From contig CAIVDS010000040.1 in the NCBI GenBank assembly GCA_903904685.1, forward strand, positions 1 through 43,412: a stretch of 43,412 nt of DNA. Direction: 5' to 3'. Position 1 is the stretch's first letter, and the number at the start of each line of letters is the position of its first letter. The position numbers were made by a program, and so were the translations under genes. Origin of the DNA: an uncultured Verrucomicrobiota bacterium. GTDB lineage: Bacteria; Verrucomicrobiota; Verrucomicrobiia; Opitutales; Opitutaceae. The notes beneath the pieces were generated by a model. The model was not told the DNA's origin. It did no database searches and was given only the letters and a program-made list of their open reading frames with translations. Below, piece by piece: positions 11,121-19,057 of this stretch.

Positions 11121-12197
11121 TTAATGTGCTCCAGTGGAGCTCCGCACGACAAGTTCCGCGCGGACCAGCACGCGCCTGGCGGGAATGCGCGGCTGGCGCA
11201 GGCGACCGAGCATTGTCTCGACTGCGGCGGCGCCGAGCGTGGCGCATGGTTGACGCATGGTCGTCAAGGGAGGCGAAAAAAGACTGGCATAACGGATATC
11301 GTCGAAGCCGGTTACCATAAGGTTGCGCGGCACCGACCAACCGAGGCTTTGAACGGTTTGCAGGAGTTTCGCGGCGGTCGCGTCATTGGAGGCGAGGACT
11401 GCGTCGGCTCGTGTCTGTTTAAGCAATTTTCTCACCCAGGCAATCTCGGCGGGATCGCCGACAACGAAATCGAGATGGGCTTTCGCCACCCGCTCGACCG
11501 CCGCGCGAGCACCGGCCACACGTAGATCGGTCGATGCAGGGAAGGATGGCCGGGCGGTAAAGACAAGCCGTCGGCAGCCGCGTTCAAGCAAGTGGGCGGC
11601 CAAGTCGAAGCCCGCAAAGAAATCGTCGATGGAGACGAGATCGTAGATGCTCCGTTCCGGGAATTCGCCGAGATCGCGGTCGATCAGCACGATTGCCAGA
11701 CCCCGTTTGGTCAAGCAGTCCGCGAGCGCCCGGTTGACCGCTGCGCGCACCGGATGGTGCTCGATTGGTGCGAAAAAGACGCCGCTGACCCCGCGATCAG
11801 CCCACTCCCGAGCGATGAGATCCGGCGAACGGTCCGCCACCGCCGCACCCATGACCACATTCCAACCGGAGGCCTGAGCCGCCCGGACGATCTCGACCGA
11901 AAGCGGTTCTATCATCTCGGTAGCGCCGAGACCGTCGGCCAGAAGCCCCAGCGTGCCGGCGCTTGCCGGTGCATGACGGACAAAGGATCCGGCGCCCCGG
12001 TGCCGTTCGACCAGCTCCATGTGTTGCAGTTCCCGAAGGGCCTGCGCGACGGTCGGGCGCGAAGCCCCGAAGCGGCGGGCGAGCGCCGTTTCGCTGGGCA
12101 GGCGGTCACCGTCCTTAAATTCCCCGCGCTTGATGGCCCGGTGAAGATGCTGGAAGATGACGGCGTGTTTGGGCAGAGCGGCCATGGTTAATGTCAT
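11121..12197 (-). CDS. GntR-type HTH regulator with LacI-type sugar-sensing domain
   Basis: A 358-residue regulator of mixed architecture. Residues about 10-75 are a GntR winged helix (DRLPSETALARRFGASRPTV, then the wing RHRGAGSFV). Residues about 80-355 have the periplasmic-binding fold of LacI/GalR regulators, recognisable by DAVLASNDATAAKLL, MVTGFDDIRYASLFSPPLTT and the C-terminal VRAELVVRSST. This arrangement is the AraR-like class, which typically responds to sugars. It diverges from the heptose operon at 12293 and probably controls it, though that is inferred from position. Two starts are possible, ATG 12197 or ATG 12185; an 11-bp palindrome covers the first. No strong Shine-Dalgarno is visible. 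Confidence 0.88.
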   Translation of the reverse strand: MTLTMAALPKHAVIFQHLHRAIKRGEFKDGDRLPSETALARRFGASRPTVAQALRELQHMELVERHRGAGSFVRHAPASAGTLGLLADGLGATEMIEPLSVEIVRAAQASGWNVVMGAAVADRSPDLIAREWADRGVSGVFFAPIEHHPVRAAVNRALADCLTKRGLAIVLIDRDLGEFPERSIYDLVSIDDFFAGFDLAAHLLERGCRRLVFTARPSFPASTDLRVAGARAAVERVAKAHLDFVVGDPAEIAWVRKLLKQTRADAVLASNDATAAKLLQTVQSLGWSVPRNLMVTGFDDIRYASLFSPPLTTMRQPCATLGAAAVETMLGRLRQPRIPARRVLVRAELVVRSSTGAH

Positions 12198-12199
12198 TA
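12189..12199. promoter_or_regulatory. palindrome over the regulator start, possible operator
   Basis: TAATGTCATTA is a perfect inverted repeat of 5 bp around one base and overlaps the first ATG of the GntR/LacI-type regulator, in the 95-bp divergent promoter region before the heptose operon. Position and symmetry suit an autoregulatory operator. A second core, ACCGGT, lies about 20 bp further on. Eleven bases is short enough for chance, so confidence is low. Confidence 0.3.
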
Positions 12200-12292
12200 C
12201 AGCTTTTTACCGGTTGCCACAGTATTTAATTAACTCTCTTCGAGTCTGTGGTGCACACAAGGCGTGTCGGTTTCTCCAAACTCCATCTTCCT

Positions 12293-14209
12293 ATGACAGC
12301 AACACGGCTAAAAAATCTTTTGCGCGACATCGGTCGCGCACGCATCGGCGTCGTTGGCGACTTCTGTGTCGACAGTTACTATCTGATCGATCCAAGCGCA
12401 TCCGAGACATCCCTCGAGACCGGGCAGGCGACACGGCCGGTGCGCGAACAACGGCACACCTTGGGCGGCGCGGGCAATGTCGTGGCCAATCTCCATGCCA
12501 TTGGCGTTAAAGCGCTCAGCGCCTTCGGCATCATCGGTCCCGACATGATCGGGTTCGAACTCCGTCGGCTGCTGGCGAACCTATCGGTGAACTCCGACGG
12601 GATCGTCGTCCAGCCGGCGGGCTGGCAGACGCATTCCTACCTCAAGCCGATTATTGATCGCGTGGAAGCCAACCGTCTCGATTTCGGGCTTTTCAACACG
12701 CCTGCCTCCGATTCGACGCAGGCTCTGCTGTCGGTCATCGCCGCCGCGCTTCCCAAGCTCGATGTGCTGGTTATCAACCAGCAGTTCAAATCGGGCATTC
12801 ACTCGGAAGTCTTTCAGGCCGGATTGAACGCACTGCTTGAAAAGTATCCTCGGGTCATTGCATTGGTGGATTCCCGAAACCTCGGGCATGCCTATCCGTC
12901 CGGCCTGCGCAAGCTCAACGATCTGGAGGCAACACGTCTTTGCGGAGCATCGTACGATCCCGAGGACATCATTCCACGCCAAGAATCTCTTGATGCGGCT
13001 CGGCGGCTTTTTTCGCAATGGAAGCGCCCCTTGTTTGTCACACGCGGAAGAAACGGCTGCGCGGTCATCGACGAAGCCGGGGTGCATGAAATACCTGGCC
13101 TGCACATCATCCGAAAGACCGACTCTGTGGGGGCTGGGGACAGCATGGTGGCGGGGATCGCCGCGTGTCTGGCGGTCGGTGCGTCGCCGGCCGAGGCGGC
13201 GGAATTCGGGAATTTTACCGCTGGTGTAACGGTGCAAAAACTGCAGCAGACCGGGACGGCTTCGCCTGCGGAGATTCTCGCCATCGGCGAGAACGCCGAT
13301 TACGTATATCAGGCGGAACTTGCGGAGGATATTCGTCTCGCCACCTATGCGCCGGATACATCCATCGAGATCGCGGAGCCGCTTCCGGCTGAATTCAGCG
13401 TGCGATATGCCATCTTTGACCATGACGGGACAATCTCCACGTTCCGGCAGGGCTGGGAGGCGGTCATGGAACCCATGATGATTCAGGCCATCCTGGGGCC
13501 CTCCTACAAGACGGCCGATCGCGCCACCTACGAGCGCATCGCCCGTCAATCGCGCGAGTTTATCGACAAGACCACCGGCATCCAGACCTTGCAGCAGATG
13601 AACGGGCTGGCACTCATGGTACGCGAGGCCGGCTTCGTGCCGCCGGCGGAAATCCTCGATGCCCCCGGTTACAAGCGGATCTACAACGACGCGCTCATGG
13701 AGCTCGTCAAAAAGCGCAAGGAACAGCTGTGCCGCGGTGAACTTGGCGTGGAGGATTTCACCCTGAAGAATGCCGTCGCCTTGCTCCACCGGCTCCATCG
13801 TGCCGGCGTGCGTCTCTTCCTGGCAAGCGGCACGGATGAACAGGATGTCGTTCTTGAGGCGCAGGCCCTTGGTTATGCCGGGCTTTTTGAAGGCTGCATC
13901 TACGGGGCCAATCACGACATGACCCATGACGCGAAACGCATGGTGCTCGAACGCATCTTAGGCGAAATCGGCGCGGGAAGCGCCGCCCACATCGTCACCT
14001 TTGGAGACGGCCCTGTCGAAATCCGCGAGACGCGCAAGCGGGGCGGGCTGACGGTGGGGATCGCTAGCAACGAGGTGCAACGCTTCGGCTTGCAACCCGA
14101 GAAGCGCACCCGTGTGATTCGCGCGGGCGCCCACCTCGTGGTTTCCGACTTCTCCCAGCTTGACGCTCTGCTGAAGGTTCTTCGCATTCCCTCCTCAACT
14201 TCAGTTTAA
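12293..14209 (+). CDS. heptose kinase (RfaE1/HldE-type PfkB) fused to HAD phosphatase
   Basis: The 638-residue protein (ATG 12293) has two enzymes in one chain. Residues about 15-340 are a PfkB-family kinase most like the HldE kinase domain: RIGVVGDFCVDSYY at the start, the LGGAGNVVANLHAIG segment, and the nucleotide/catalytic signature DSVGAGDSM near 275-283. Residues about 370-630 are a HAD hydrolase: motif I FDHDGT (D376, D378), a helical cap of about 135 residues, motif II LASGTDEQD near 510, and motif III FGDGPVEI (D572). In the known pathway the kinase phosphorylates heptose-7-phosphate at C1 and GmhB, a different HAD type, removes the C7 phosphate. The fused HAD may fill the GmhB step; that is inference. 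The nucleotidyltransferase usual in HldE is a separate gene 12 bp downstream. Confidence 0.82.
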   Translation: MTATRLKNLLRDIGRARIGVVGDFCVDSYYLIDPSASETSLETGQATRPVREQRHTLGGAGNVVANLHAIGVKALSAFGIIGPDMIGFELRRLLANLSVNSDGIVVQPAGWQTHSYLKPIIDRVEANRLDFGLFNTPASDSTQALLSVIAAALPKLDVLVINQQFKSGIHSEVFQAGLNALLEKYPRVIALVDSRNLGHAYPSGLRKLNDLEATRLCGASYDPEDIIPRQESLDAARRLFSQWKRPLFVTRGRNGCAVIDEAGVHEIPGLHIIRKTDSVGAGDSMVAGIAACLAVGASPAEAAEFGNFTAGVTVQKLQQTGTASPAEILAIGENADYVYQAELAEDIRLATYAPDTSIEIAEPLPAEFSVRYAIFDHDGTISTFRQGWEAVMEPMMIQAILGPSYKTADRATYERIARQSREFIDKTTGIQTLQQMNGLALMVREAGFVPPAEILDAPGYKRIYNDALMELVKKRKEQLCRGELGVEDFTLKNAVALLHRLHRAGVRLFLASGTDEQDVVLEAQALGYAGLFEGCIYGANHDMTHDAKRMVLERILGEIGAGSAAHIVTFGDGPVEIRETRKRGGLTVGIASNEVQRFGLQPEKRTRVIRAGAHLVVSDFSQLDALLKVLRIPSSTSV

Positions 14210-14221
14210 TCCTCATCACGC

Positions 14222-14716
14222 ATGACAACATTCGATTACAAGACGCTCATCCTCACCCGCGACCAAATGAAGGCCGAGAGGGCCCGACTCCATGCCGCCG
14301 GCAAGAAGGTGGTGTTCACCAACGGTGCGTTCGACATTTTGCATCTGGGCCATCTGACCTATATGACATTCGCCCGCCAACAGGGGGACTGCCTGATCGT
14401 CGGGCTGAATTCCGACGCCTCGGTCAGACGCTACAAGAGCGAAAAGCGCCCCATCGTGCCGGAACAGGAGCGGGCTGTCATGCTCGCCGGACTCAAGTGC
14501 GTGGATTACGTTGTCATCTTCGACGAGGATGAGCCCAAGGAACTTATCGCCCACATCCTGCCGGATGTGCTGGTGAAGGGCGAGGACTGGGCGCATTATG
14601 TGAGCGGGCGAGACATCGTCGAGGCCAACGGCGGCAAGGTTGTGCTGGCCAAGATGGTGGAAGGACGCTCGACCACCAACGTCATCAAGAAAATCGTCGA
14701 GGCATACAGAACATGA
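14222..14716 (+). CDS. heptose-1-phosphate adenylyltransferase (RfaE2 / HldE C-terminal type)
   Basis: A 164-residue nucleotidyltransferase of the cytidylyltransferase-like fold. The nucleotide-binding motif is in FTNGAFDILHLGHLTYM (HLGH), and the family signature GRSTTNVIKKI lies at the C terminus. It resembles the C-terminal domain of HldE, which joins D-glycero-beta-D-manno-heptose 1-phosphate to AMP from ATP, giving ADP-heptose. Length is typical for the stand-alone form. It is the second gene of the heptose operon, 12 bp after the kinase fusion, and its stop overlaps the hldD start in ATGA, which suggests translational coupling. Confidence 0.88.
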   Translation: MTTFDYKTLILTRDQMKAERARLHAAGKKVVFTNGAFDILHLGHLTYMTFARQQGDCLIVGLNSDASVRRYKSEKRPIVPEQERAVMLAGLKCVDYVVIFDEDEPKELIAHILPDVLVKGEDWAHYVSGRDIVEANGGKVVLAKMVEGRSTTNVIKKIVEAYRT

Positions 14717-15681
14717 AACCAGCAATCATCGTCACCGGCGGAGCCGGCATTATCGGGCGCAACCTCGTCGAGGCGCTCAACCAGCGCGGGGAAACAAATG
14801 TCTACATCGTCGACGCGTTGGGTCGTGATGAGAAATGGAAGAATCTGGAAGGCCTCGCTTTCGAGGATGTCTGGACCATCGGGGACTTCCGGCAGCGGGT
14901 GCGGACGGATTCCCTCCCGAAGATCGCCACGATCTTTCATCTGGGGGCCTGCAGCGCCACCGACGAGATGGATGCCGATTACCTGCTCGACAATAACTAT
15001 CGCACCACGCGGGAACTCTGCGAATGGTCGATCCGCAAGGGTACGCGTTTCATCTACGCCTCAAGCGCAGCGACCTACGGCAACGGCGAGCACGGCTACG
15101 ATGATTCGGACGGGATCACCCCCCAACTTCGCCCGCTCAACATGTACGGCTATTCCAAGCACATGTTCGATCTCTGGGCTTTGCAAGGCGACCACCTGAA
15201 GTCGATCGCCGGCATCAAGTATTTCAATGTTTTTGGCCCCGGCGAGGACCACAAGCAGCATATGCGCTCGGTCATCAACAAGGCGGTTTCCCAGATCGTC
15301 GAGACGGGCAAGGTAAAGCTTTTCCGCTCCCATCGCTCGGATTATGCGGACGGCGAACAGCTCCGGGATTTCGTCTATGTGAAGGACGCTGTCGCCCAGA
15401 CGCTCTTCTATCACGACCGCCCCGACGTCTCCGGGTTGTTCAACGCCGGCACCGGCACCGCGCGTTCTTGGAAGGATCTCGTCAACGCGGTCTTTGCCGC
15501 GCTGGGACGCAAATCGGAGATCGAGTTTATCGACATGCCCGAGTCGATCCGCGATAAATATCAATATTACACCAAGGCCGACATGACCAAGGCCCGCGCC
15601 GCCGGTTACACCCGCGCCTGCTTCACGCTTGAGGACGCGGTGCGCGACTACGTTCAAGGTTATCTCATCCCGCGCCCATGA
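14713..15681 (+). CDS. hldD: ADP-L-glycero-D-manno-heptose 6-epimerase
   Basis: HldD inverts C6 of ADP-D-glycero-heptose to give the L-glycero form used in LPS core. The 322-residue protein is an extended short-chain dehydrogenase: NADP-binding GGAGIIG at residues 8-14, the HLGACSATDEMDADY segment, ASSAATYG, and the YxxxK pair in MYGYSKHMFD. YFNVFGPGEDHKQHM and RDFVYVKDA are diagnostic of HldD. Length is close to the E. coli enzyme (about 310). It overlaps the preceding and following genes by 4 bp each, so the genes form one tight operon. Confidence 0.94.
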   Translation: MKPAIIVTGGAGIIGRNLVEALNQRGETNVYIVDALGRDEKWKNLEGLAFEDVWTIGDFRQRVRTDSLPKIATIFHLGACSATDEMDADYLLDNNYRTTRELCEWSIRKGTRFIYASSAATYGNGEHGYDDSDGITPQLRPLNMYGYSKHMFDLWALQGDHLKSIAGIKYFNVFGPGEDHKQHMRSVINKAVSQIVETGKVKLFRSHRSDYADGEQLRDFVYVKDAVAQTLFYHDRPDVSGLFNAGTGTARSWKDLVNAVFAALGRKSEIEFIDMPESIRDKYQYYTKADMTKARAAGYTRACFTLEDAVRDYVQGYLIPRP

Positions 15682-16322
15682 GCTCTGTTGACTACCTCGC
15701 GGCACTCTTTGAACGCCGTCCCGAACTCCGTGAGTGCCGGGAGAAGATATCGCAGGCTGAGAGTACGCTGCTGCGCTGCTTCAAGGCGGGCGGCAAGCTG
15801 CTCCTGTGCGGGAATGGTGGCAGTGCCGCCGATTGCGAGCACATCGCAGGCGAGCTTCTCAAAGGCTTCATGAGTAAGCGCCCGCTCGCTGCCGCCGAGC
15901 GCACCAGCCTGTCCCCGGAAATCGCCTCCCGCCTTCAGGGCGGACTCCCGGCGATTCCGCTTTGCGGCTTTCCGGCCTTGGGTACGGCGTTCATCAACGA
16001 TGTGGATCCGCTGCTCGTCTATGCCCAACTCACTTGGGCGCTCGGCCGTCAGGGCGACGTGCTCTTGGCAATTTCGACATCCGGCAATGCGCGCAATGTG
16101 TGCTCTGCGGTCGAGGTCGCTCGTGCCCGAGGCCTGACCGCGATTGGGCTCACCGGTCGCAGCGGCGGTACCCTCAAAACTCTGGTGGATATCTGCATCA
16201 ACGTGCCGGCCGACGAGACATACCGGATACAGGAGTATCACTTGCCGGTGTATCATTATCTCTGTCAGGCGGTCGAAGCCGCCCTGTTCCCCGATTCGGG
16301 GCCGTCCGGAAACTATTCGTAA
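15678..16322 (+). CDS. gmhA: sedoheptulose-7-phosphate isomerase
   Basis: A 214-residue SIS-domain isomerase that makes D-glycero-D-manno-heptose 7-phosphate, the first step of ADP-heptose synthesis. Family marks are LLCGNGGSAADCEHIAGELL (sugar-phosphate loop and an HxxxE metal pair), the sugar-binding SerThr loop in LLAISTSGNARNV, and RIQEYHLPVYHYLCQ near the C terminus, whose Gln and His match active-site positions of GmhA. A slightly longer loop (KRPLAAAERTSLSPEIASRL) separates the first motifs, as in many GmhA proteins. The start overlaps the hldD stop by 4 bp. Confidence 0.9.
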   Translation: MSSVDYLAALFERRPELRECREKISQAESTLLRCFKAGGKLLLCGNGGSAADCEHIAGELLKGFMSKRPLAAAERTSLSPEIASRLQGGLPAIPLCGFPALGTAFINDVDPLLVYAQLTWALGRQGDVLLAISTSGNARNVCSAVEVARARGLTAIGLTGRSGGTLKTLVDICINVPADETYRIQEYHLPVYHYLCQAVEAALFPDSGPSGNYS

Positions 16323-16323
16323 T

Positions 16324-17469
16324 ATGCCGGCCAAACTGCCTGTCGCGAAGCCGCATTTCGGCCAGCCCTCATGGATGGTCGCGAGCGACCGTGTGCAGGC
16401 CCGGGTCACGCGGACTGGCGGCATGATGGGGCCGGTCAGTTTCGACCTTGGTGGCCGCAGCGTGGAGCCGCTTGCCATCGCCCCTTGGTGGAACGAGCCA
16501 TTGAAATCGGTTGGTTCTCCGCTGATGCAGGCGATGCGCGGGGATTTTTTCTGCCTGCCCTTCGGCTATGATCCCAAGGCGAATCCACCGGTGGCGCCGC
16601 ATGGACCCACTGCGAACGCCGCTTGGCGCATCCGTTCGTGCAACCAGGACAAGAAAACCTCCTCTATTTCCCTCGCGATGCGCCTCACCGACGGAGCGCA
16701 CGTGGACAAGAAGATCGAGCTGCGCAGCGGCCAGACGGCCATCTACGTCAGTCACACCTTTAATGGCCTGTGCGGCAAGCAGTCGTTTGGTCATCATCCG
16801 ATCCTGCGGTTCTCCGCCGGGGCGAAAAGCGGTATGGTGTCGACGGGACCGATGCGGTTTGGGCAGGTCTTCCCGTTCGAGTTTGAGGATCCCTCCAAGG
16901 GTGGTTACTCGAGTCTTCGCACAGGAGCGTGGTTCAAGGCGTTGAAACGTGTCCCGTTGCGGGAAGGCGGGTTCACCGACCTTTCCTGTTATCCGCAGCG
17001 CGAAGGATTCGAGGATCTGGTCATGATCGCGCACCGGCGAAATGCGCTGTTCGCATGGACGGCTGTCGTGCATGCCAGCCAGCGTTACGCCTGGTTTTCG
17101 CTGAAAAACCCCGCACTGCTGCCAAGCACGGTTCTCTGGATGTCGAATGGAGGCCGGCATTATCCGCCGTGGAGCGGCCGCCATCGCCATGTGATGGGCG
17201 TGGAGGACGTGTGCAGCTATTTCAACCTCGGTCGCGGACCCTCCGTACGGCCCAACCCTTGGCAACACCGCGGCGCGCCGACCTGTCTCGACTTCAGTGG
17301 TAGCGGGCAAACCGTGATCCCGATCATTTTTGGCGTGGTTGCGGTGCCGGAAAACTACGCCCGCGTGGCCGAGATCCAACCGGTCGGCGATACCATTGTC
17401 CTGATCTCTGAAACAGGGCAGCGAGTGCAAACCCGGATTGATCTTTCGTTCCTCTCGACGAACGCCTGA
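16324..17469 (+). CDS. aldose 1-epimerase-like protein, function unknown
   Basis: A 381-residue protein starting one base after the gmhA stop, so it is part of the heptose operon. It has no signal peptide or membrane segment. The second half carries sequences like those of galactose mutarotase-fold enzymes (SLKNPALLPSTVLWMSNGG, then PPWSGRHRHVMGVEDVCSYF), and an early APHG segment is also mutarotase-like. I assign the fold, not the reaction. In this context it could interconvert anomers of a heptose or a related sugar; the kinase, phosphatase and adenylyltransferase of this pathway are strict about the anomer. A carbohydrate-binding role is also possible. Convergent tyrS begins 57 bp beyond. 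Confidence 0.6.
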   Translation: MPAKLPVAKPHFGQPSWMVASDRVQARVTRTGGMMGPVSFDLGGRSVEPLAIAPWWNEPLKSVGSPLMQAMRGDFFCLPFGYDPKANPPVAPHGPTANAAWRIRSCNQDKKTSSISLAMRLTDGAHVDKKIELRSGQTAIYVSHTFNGLCGKQSFGHHPILRFSAGAKSGMVSTGPMRFGQVFPFEFEDPSKGGYSSLRTGAWFKALKRVPLREGGFTDLSCYPQREGFEDLVMIAHRRNALFAWTAVVHASQRYAWFSLKNPALLPSTVLWMSNGGRHYPPWSGRHRHVMGVEDVCSYFNLGRGPSVRPNPWQHRGAPTCLDFSGSGQTVIPIIFGVVAVPENYARVAEIQPVGDTIVLISETGQRVQTRIDLSFLSTNA

Positions 17470-17526
17470 TGGCGGCAGTCGTTTCATCGTCCCGGTTGGA
17501 CGGGGGAGGAACAGACCGCACTCTCC

Positions 17527-18810
17527 TTACGTGACGTTCAGGACGGCGTAGGTGCGCTTGCCTTTGCGGAGGAGGACGTGTTTGCCGAAGAGCAGATCGG
17601 CAGTCGTGAGTGCGCGGGTGACGGCGGTGGCATCGGCCTTGACGTTGTTCACATAGACGCCGCCGCCTTCGATGTCTTTTTTGGCTTGGCCCTTGGACTG
17701 TGAGAGGCCGGCATGAACCAACGCTTCAGTGAGCGCAAAGCCAGGTGCGGCGAGTTGGGCGGTGGTGATTTCATTGGTGGGAACTTCACCGACGACGTCA
17801 CGGAAGGTTTCTTCGCTGGTGTCGCCGATCTCGGCGCCGAAGAGGATGTCGCTGGCCTTGAGCGCGGCGTCGAGCGCGGCTTGTCCGTGGACGAGGCGGG
17901 TGACTTCGCGGGCGAGCGCCTTGTGGGCTTCACGCGGGCCGGGGTTGGCGGCGTGCTTCGCTTCCAGCGCTTCGATTTCTTCGCGGGGGAGGAAGGTGAA
18001 CTTGCGGAGGTATTCGGAGACCTTGGCGTCCTCGGTGTTGACGAAGAACTGGTAGAGCTTGTAGGGGCTGGTCTTGGTCGCATCGAGCCACACGGCGCCG
18101 CCGGCGGTTTTCCCGAACTTGGTGCCGTCGCTCTTGGTGATGAGCGGGAACGTCCAGCCCCAGACGTGCGCGCCGAGTTTTTTGCGGACGAGGTCAGTGC
18201 CTGCGGTGATGTTGCCCCACTGGTCGGAGCCGCCGATCTGGAGCTCGCAGTCGAACTCTTTGCGCAGGTGGTAGAAGTCGTGCGCCTGCAGGAGCTGGTA
18301 GCTGAATTCGGTGTAGCTGATGCCGCTGTCGCCCTCCATGCGGGACTTCACGGAGTCTTTCGCGAGCATGACGTTGAGGGGAAAATATTTTCCGACATCG
18401 CGGAGGAAATCGAGGAAGCTGATGGGCGCGGTCCAGTCGGCGTTGTCCACGAGGCGGGCCGGATTGGCGGTGGCGTCGAAGTCGAGGAGCTTGGCGAGCT
18501 GGCCTTTGATGCAGGCGATGTTAAGGGAGAGCTGTTCACGGGTGAGCAGGTTGCGTTCGGAGGAGCGACCGGAAGGGTCGCCGACCATGCCGGTGGCACC
18601 GCCGGCGAGGGCCATGACATGGTGGCCATCGAGTTGGAAACGCTTGAGCGTGAGCTGGCCCATGAGGTGGCCTACGTGGAGCGAGTCGCCGGTGGGATCG
18701 AAGCCGCAATAGAGCGTGATAGGGCCCTCGGTCAGGCGTTTGGAAAGCGCATCAAGATCGGTGCAGTCGGCGAGGAGTCCGCGCCATTGGAGGTCTTCGA
18801 GCAGGGTCAT
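17527..18810 (-). CDS. tyrS: tyrosyl-tRNA synthetase
   Basis: TyrS charges tRNA-Tyr with tyrosine. The 427-residue protein is the standard bacterial form: the class I HIGH motif appears as HVGH at 45-48, the tyrosine pocket in CGFDPTGDSLH and GGSDQWGNITAG, and the KMSKS loop as KFGKT at 231-235. A C-terminal S4-like RNA-binding domain follows (ALVHAGLSQSKGQAKKDIEGGG). All expected regions are present. The 247 bp upstream hold no T-box-like leader that I can recognise. It converges with the heptose operon. Confidence 0.97.
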   Translation of the reverse strand: MTLLEDLQWRGLLADCTDLDALSKRLTEGPITLYCGFDPTGDSLHVGHLMGQLTLKRFQLDGHHVMALAGGATGMVGDPSGRSSERNLLTREQLSLNIACIKGQLAKLLDFDATANPARLVDNADWTAPISFLDFLRDVGKYFPLNVMLAKDSVKSRMEGDSGISYTEFSYQLLQAHDFYHLRKEFDCELQIGGSDQWGNITAGTDLVRKKLGAHVWGWTFPLITKSDGTKFGKTAGGAVWLDATKTSPYKLYQFFVNTEDAKVSEYLRKFTFLPREEIEALEAKHAANPGPREAHKALAREVTRLVHGQAALDAALKASDILFGAEIGDTSEETFRDVVGEVPTNEITTAQLAAPGFALTEALVHAGLSQSKGQAKKDIEGGGVYVNNVKADATAVTRALTTADLLFGKHVLLRKGKRTYAVLNVT

Positions 18811-19057
18811 AGGCAGGGCTGAGAGTTGAAAAGATCAGCGGATAGCTTAAACATGAGGGTTTAGCTAGCTGTGAAGTTTCAGAAGTTTGTACGTTGCTGG
18901 AGCGAGATGGAAGTGAATATGAAGAATAAAAGGTTTTACAGCTGCCTCCATCGCACTCGCACCTCTTTGTGTGCTGGGAAAATGAGCTGCCAACCACACC
19001 GCCTTCGTTCACGTCGACTGTGCCTTCAAAATTCGAAGATTATAGGGATATGCTCTT
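18811..19057. other. intergenic region upstream of tyrS
   Basis: These 247 bases separate tyrS from the prc stop. They are more AT-rich than their surroundings. The short frames here have no family resemblance or ribosome-binding site and I do not call them. A tyrS promoter presumably lies here, but I see no clear -35/-10 pair. Confidence 0.4.

Noticed and set aside
12200-12230. LacI-type operator around ACCGGT upstream of the heptose operon
   Set aside because: The palindrome is only 6 bp, and the regulator next to it has a GntR DNA-binding domain, so the LacI half-site rule does not apply.
18811-19057. T-box or other leader riboswitch upstream of tyrS
   Set aside because: No T-box core, anti-terminator or terminator pair is visible, and the lineage is not one where T-boxes are common.
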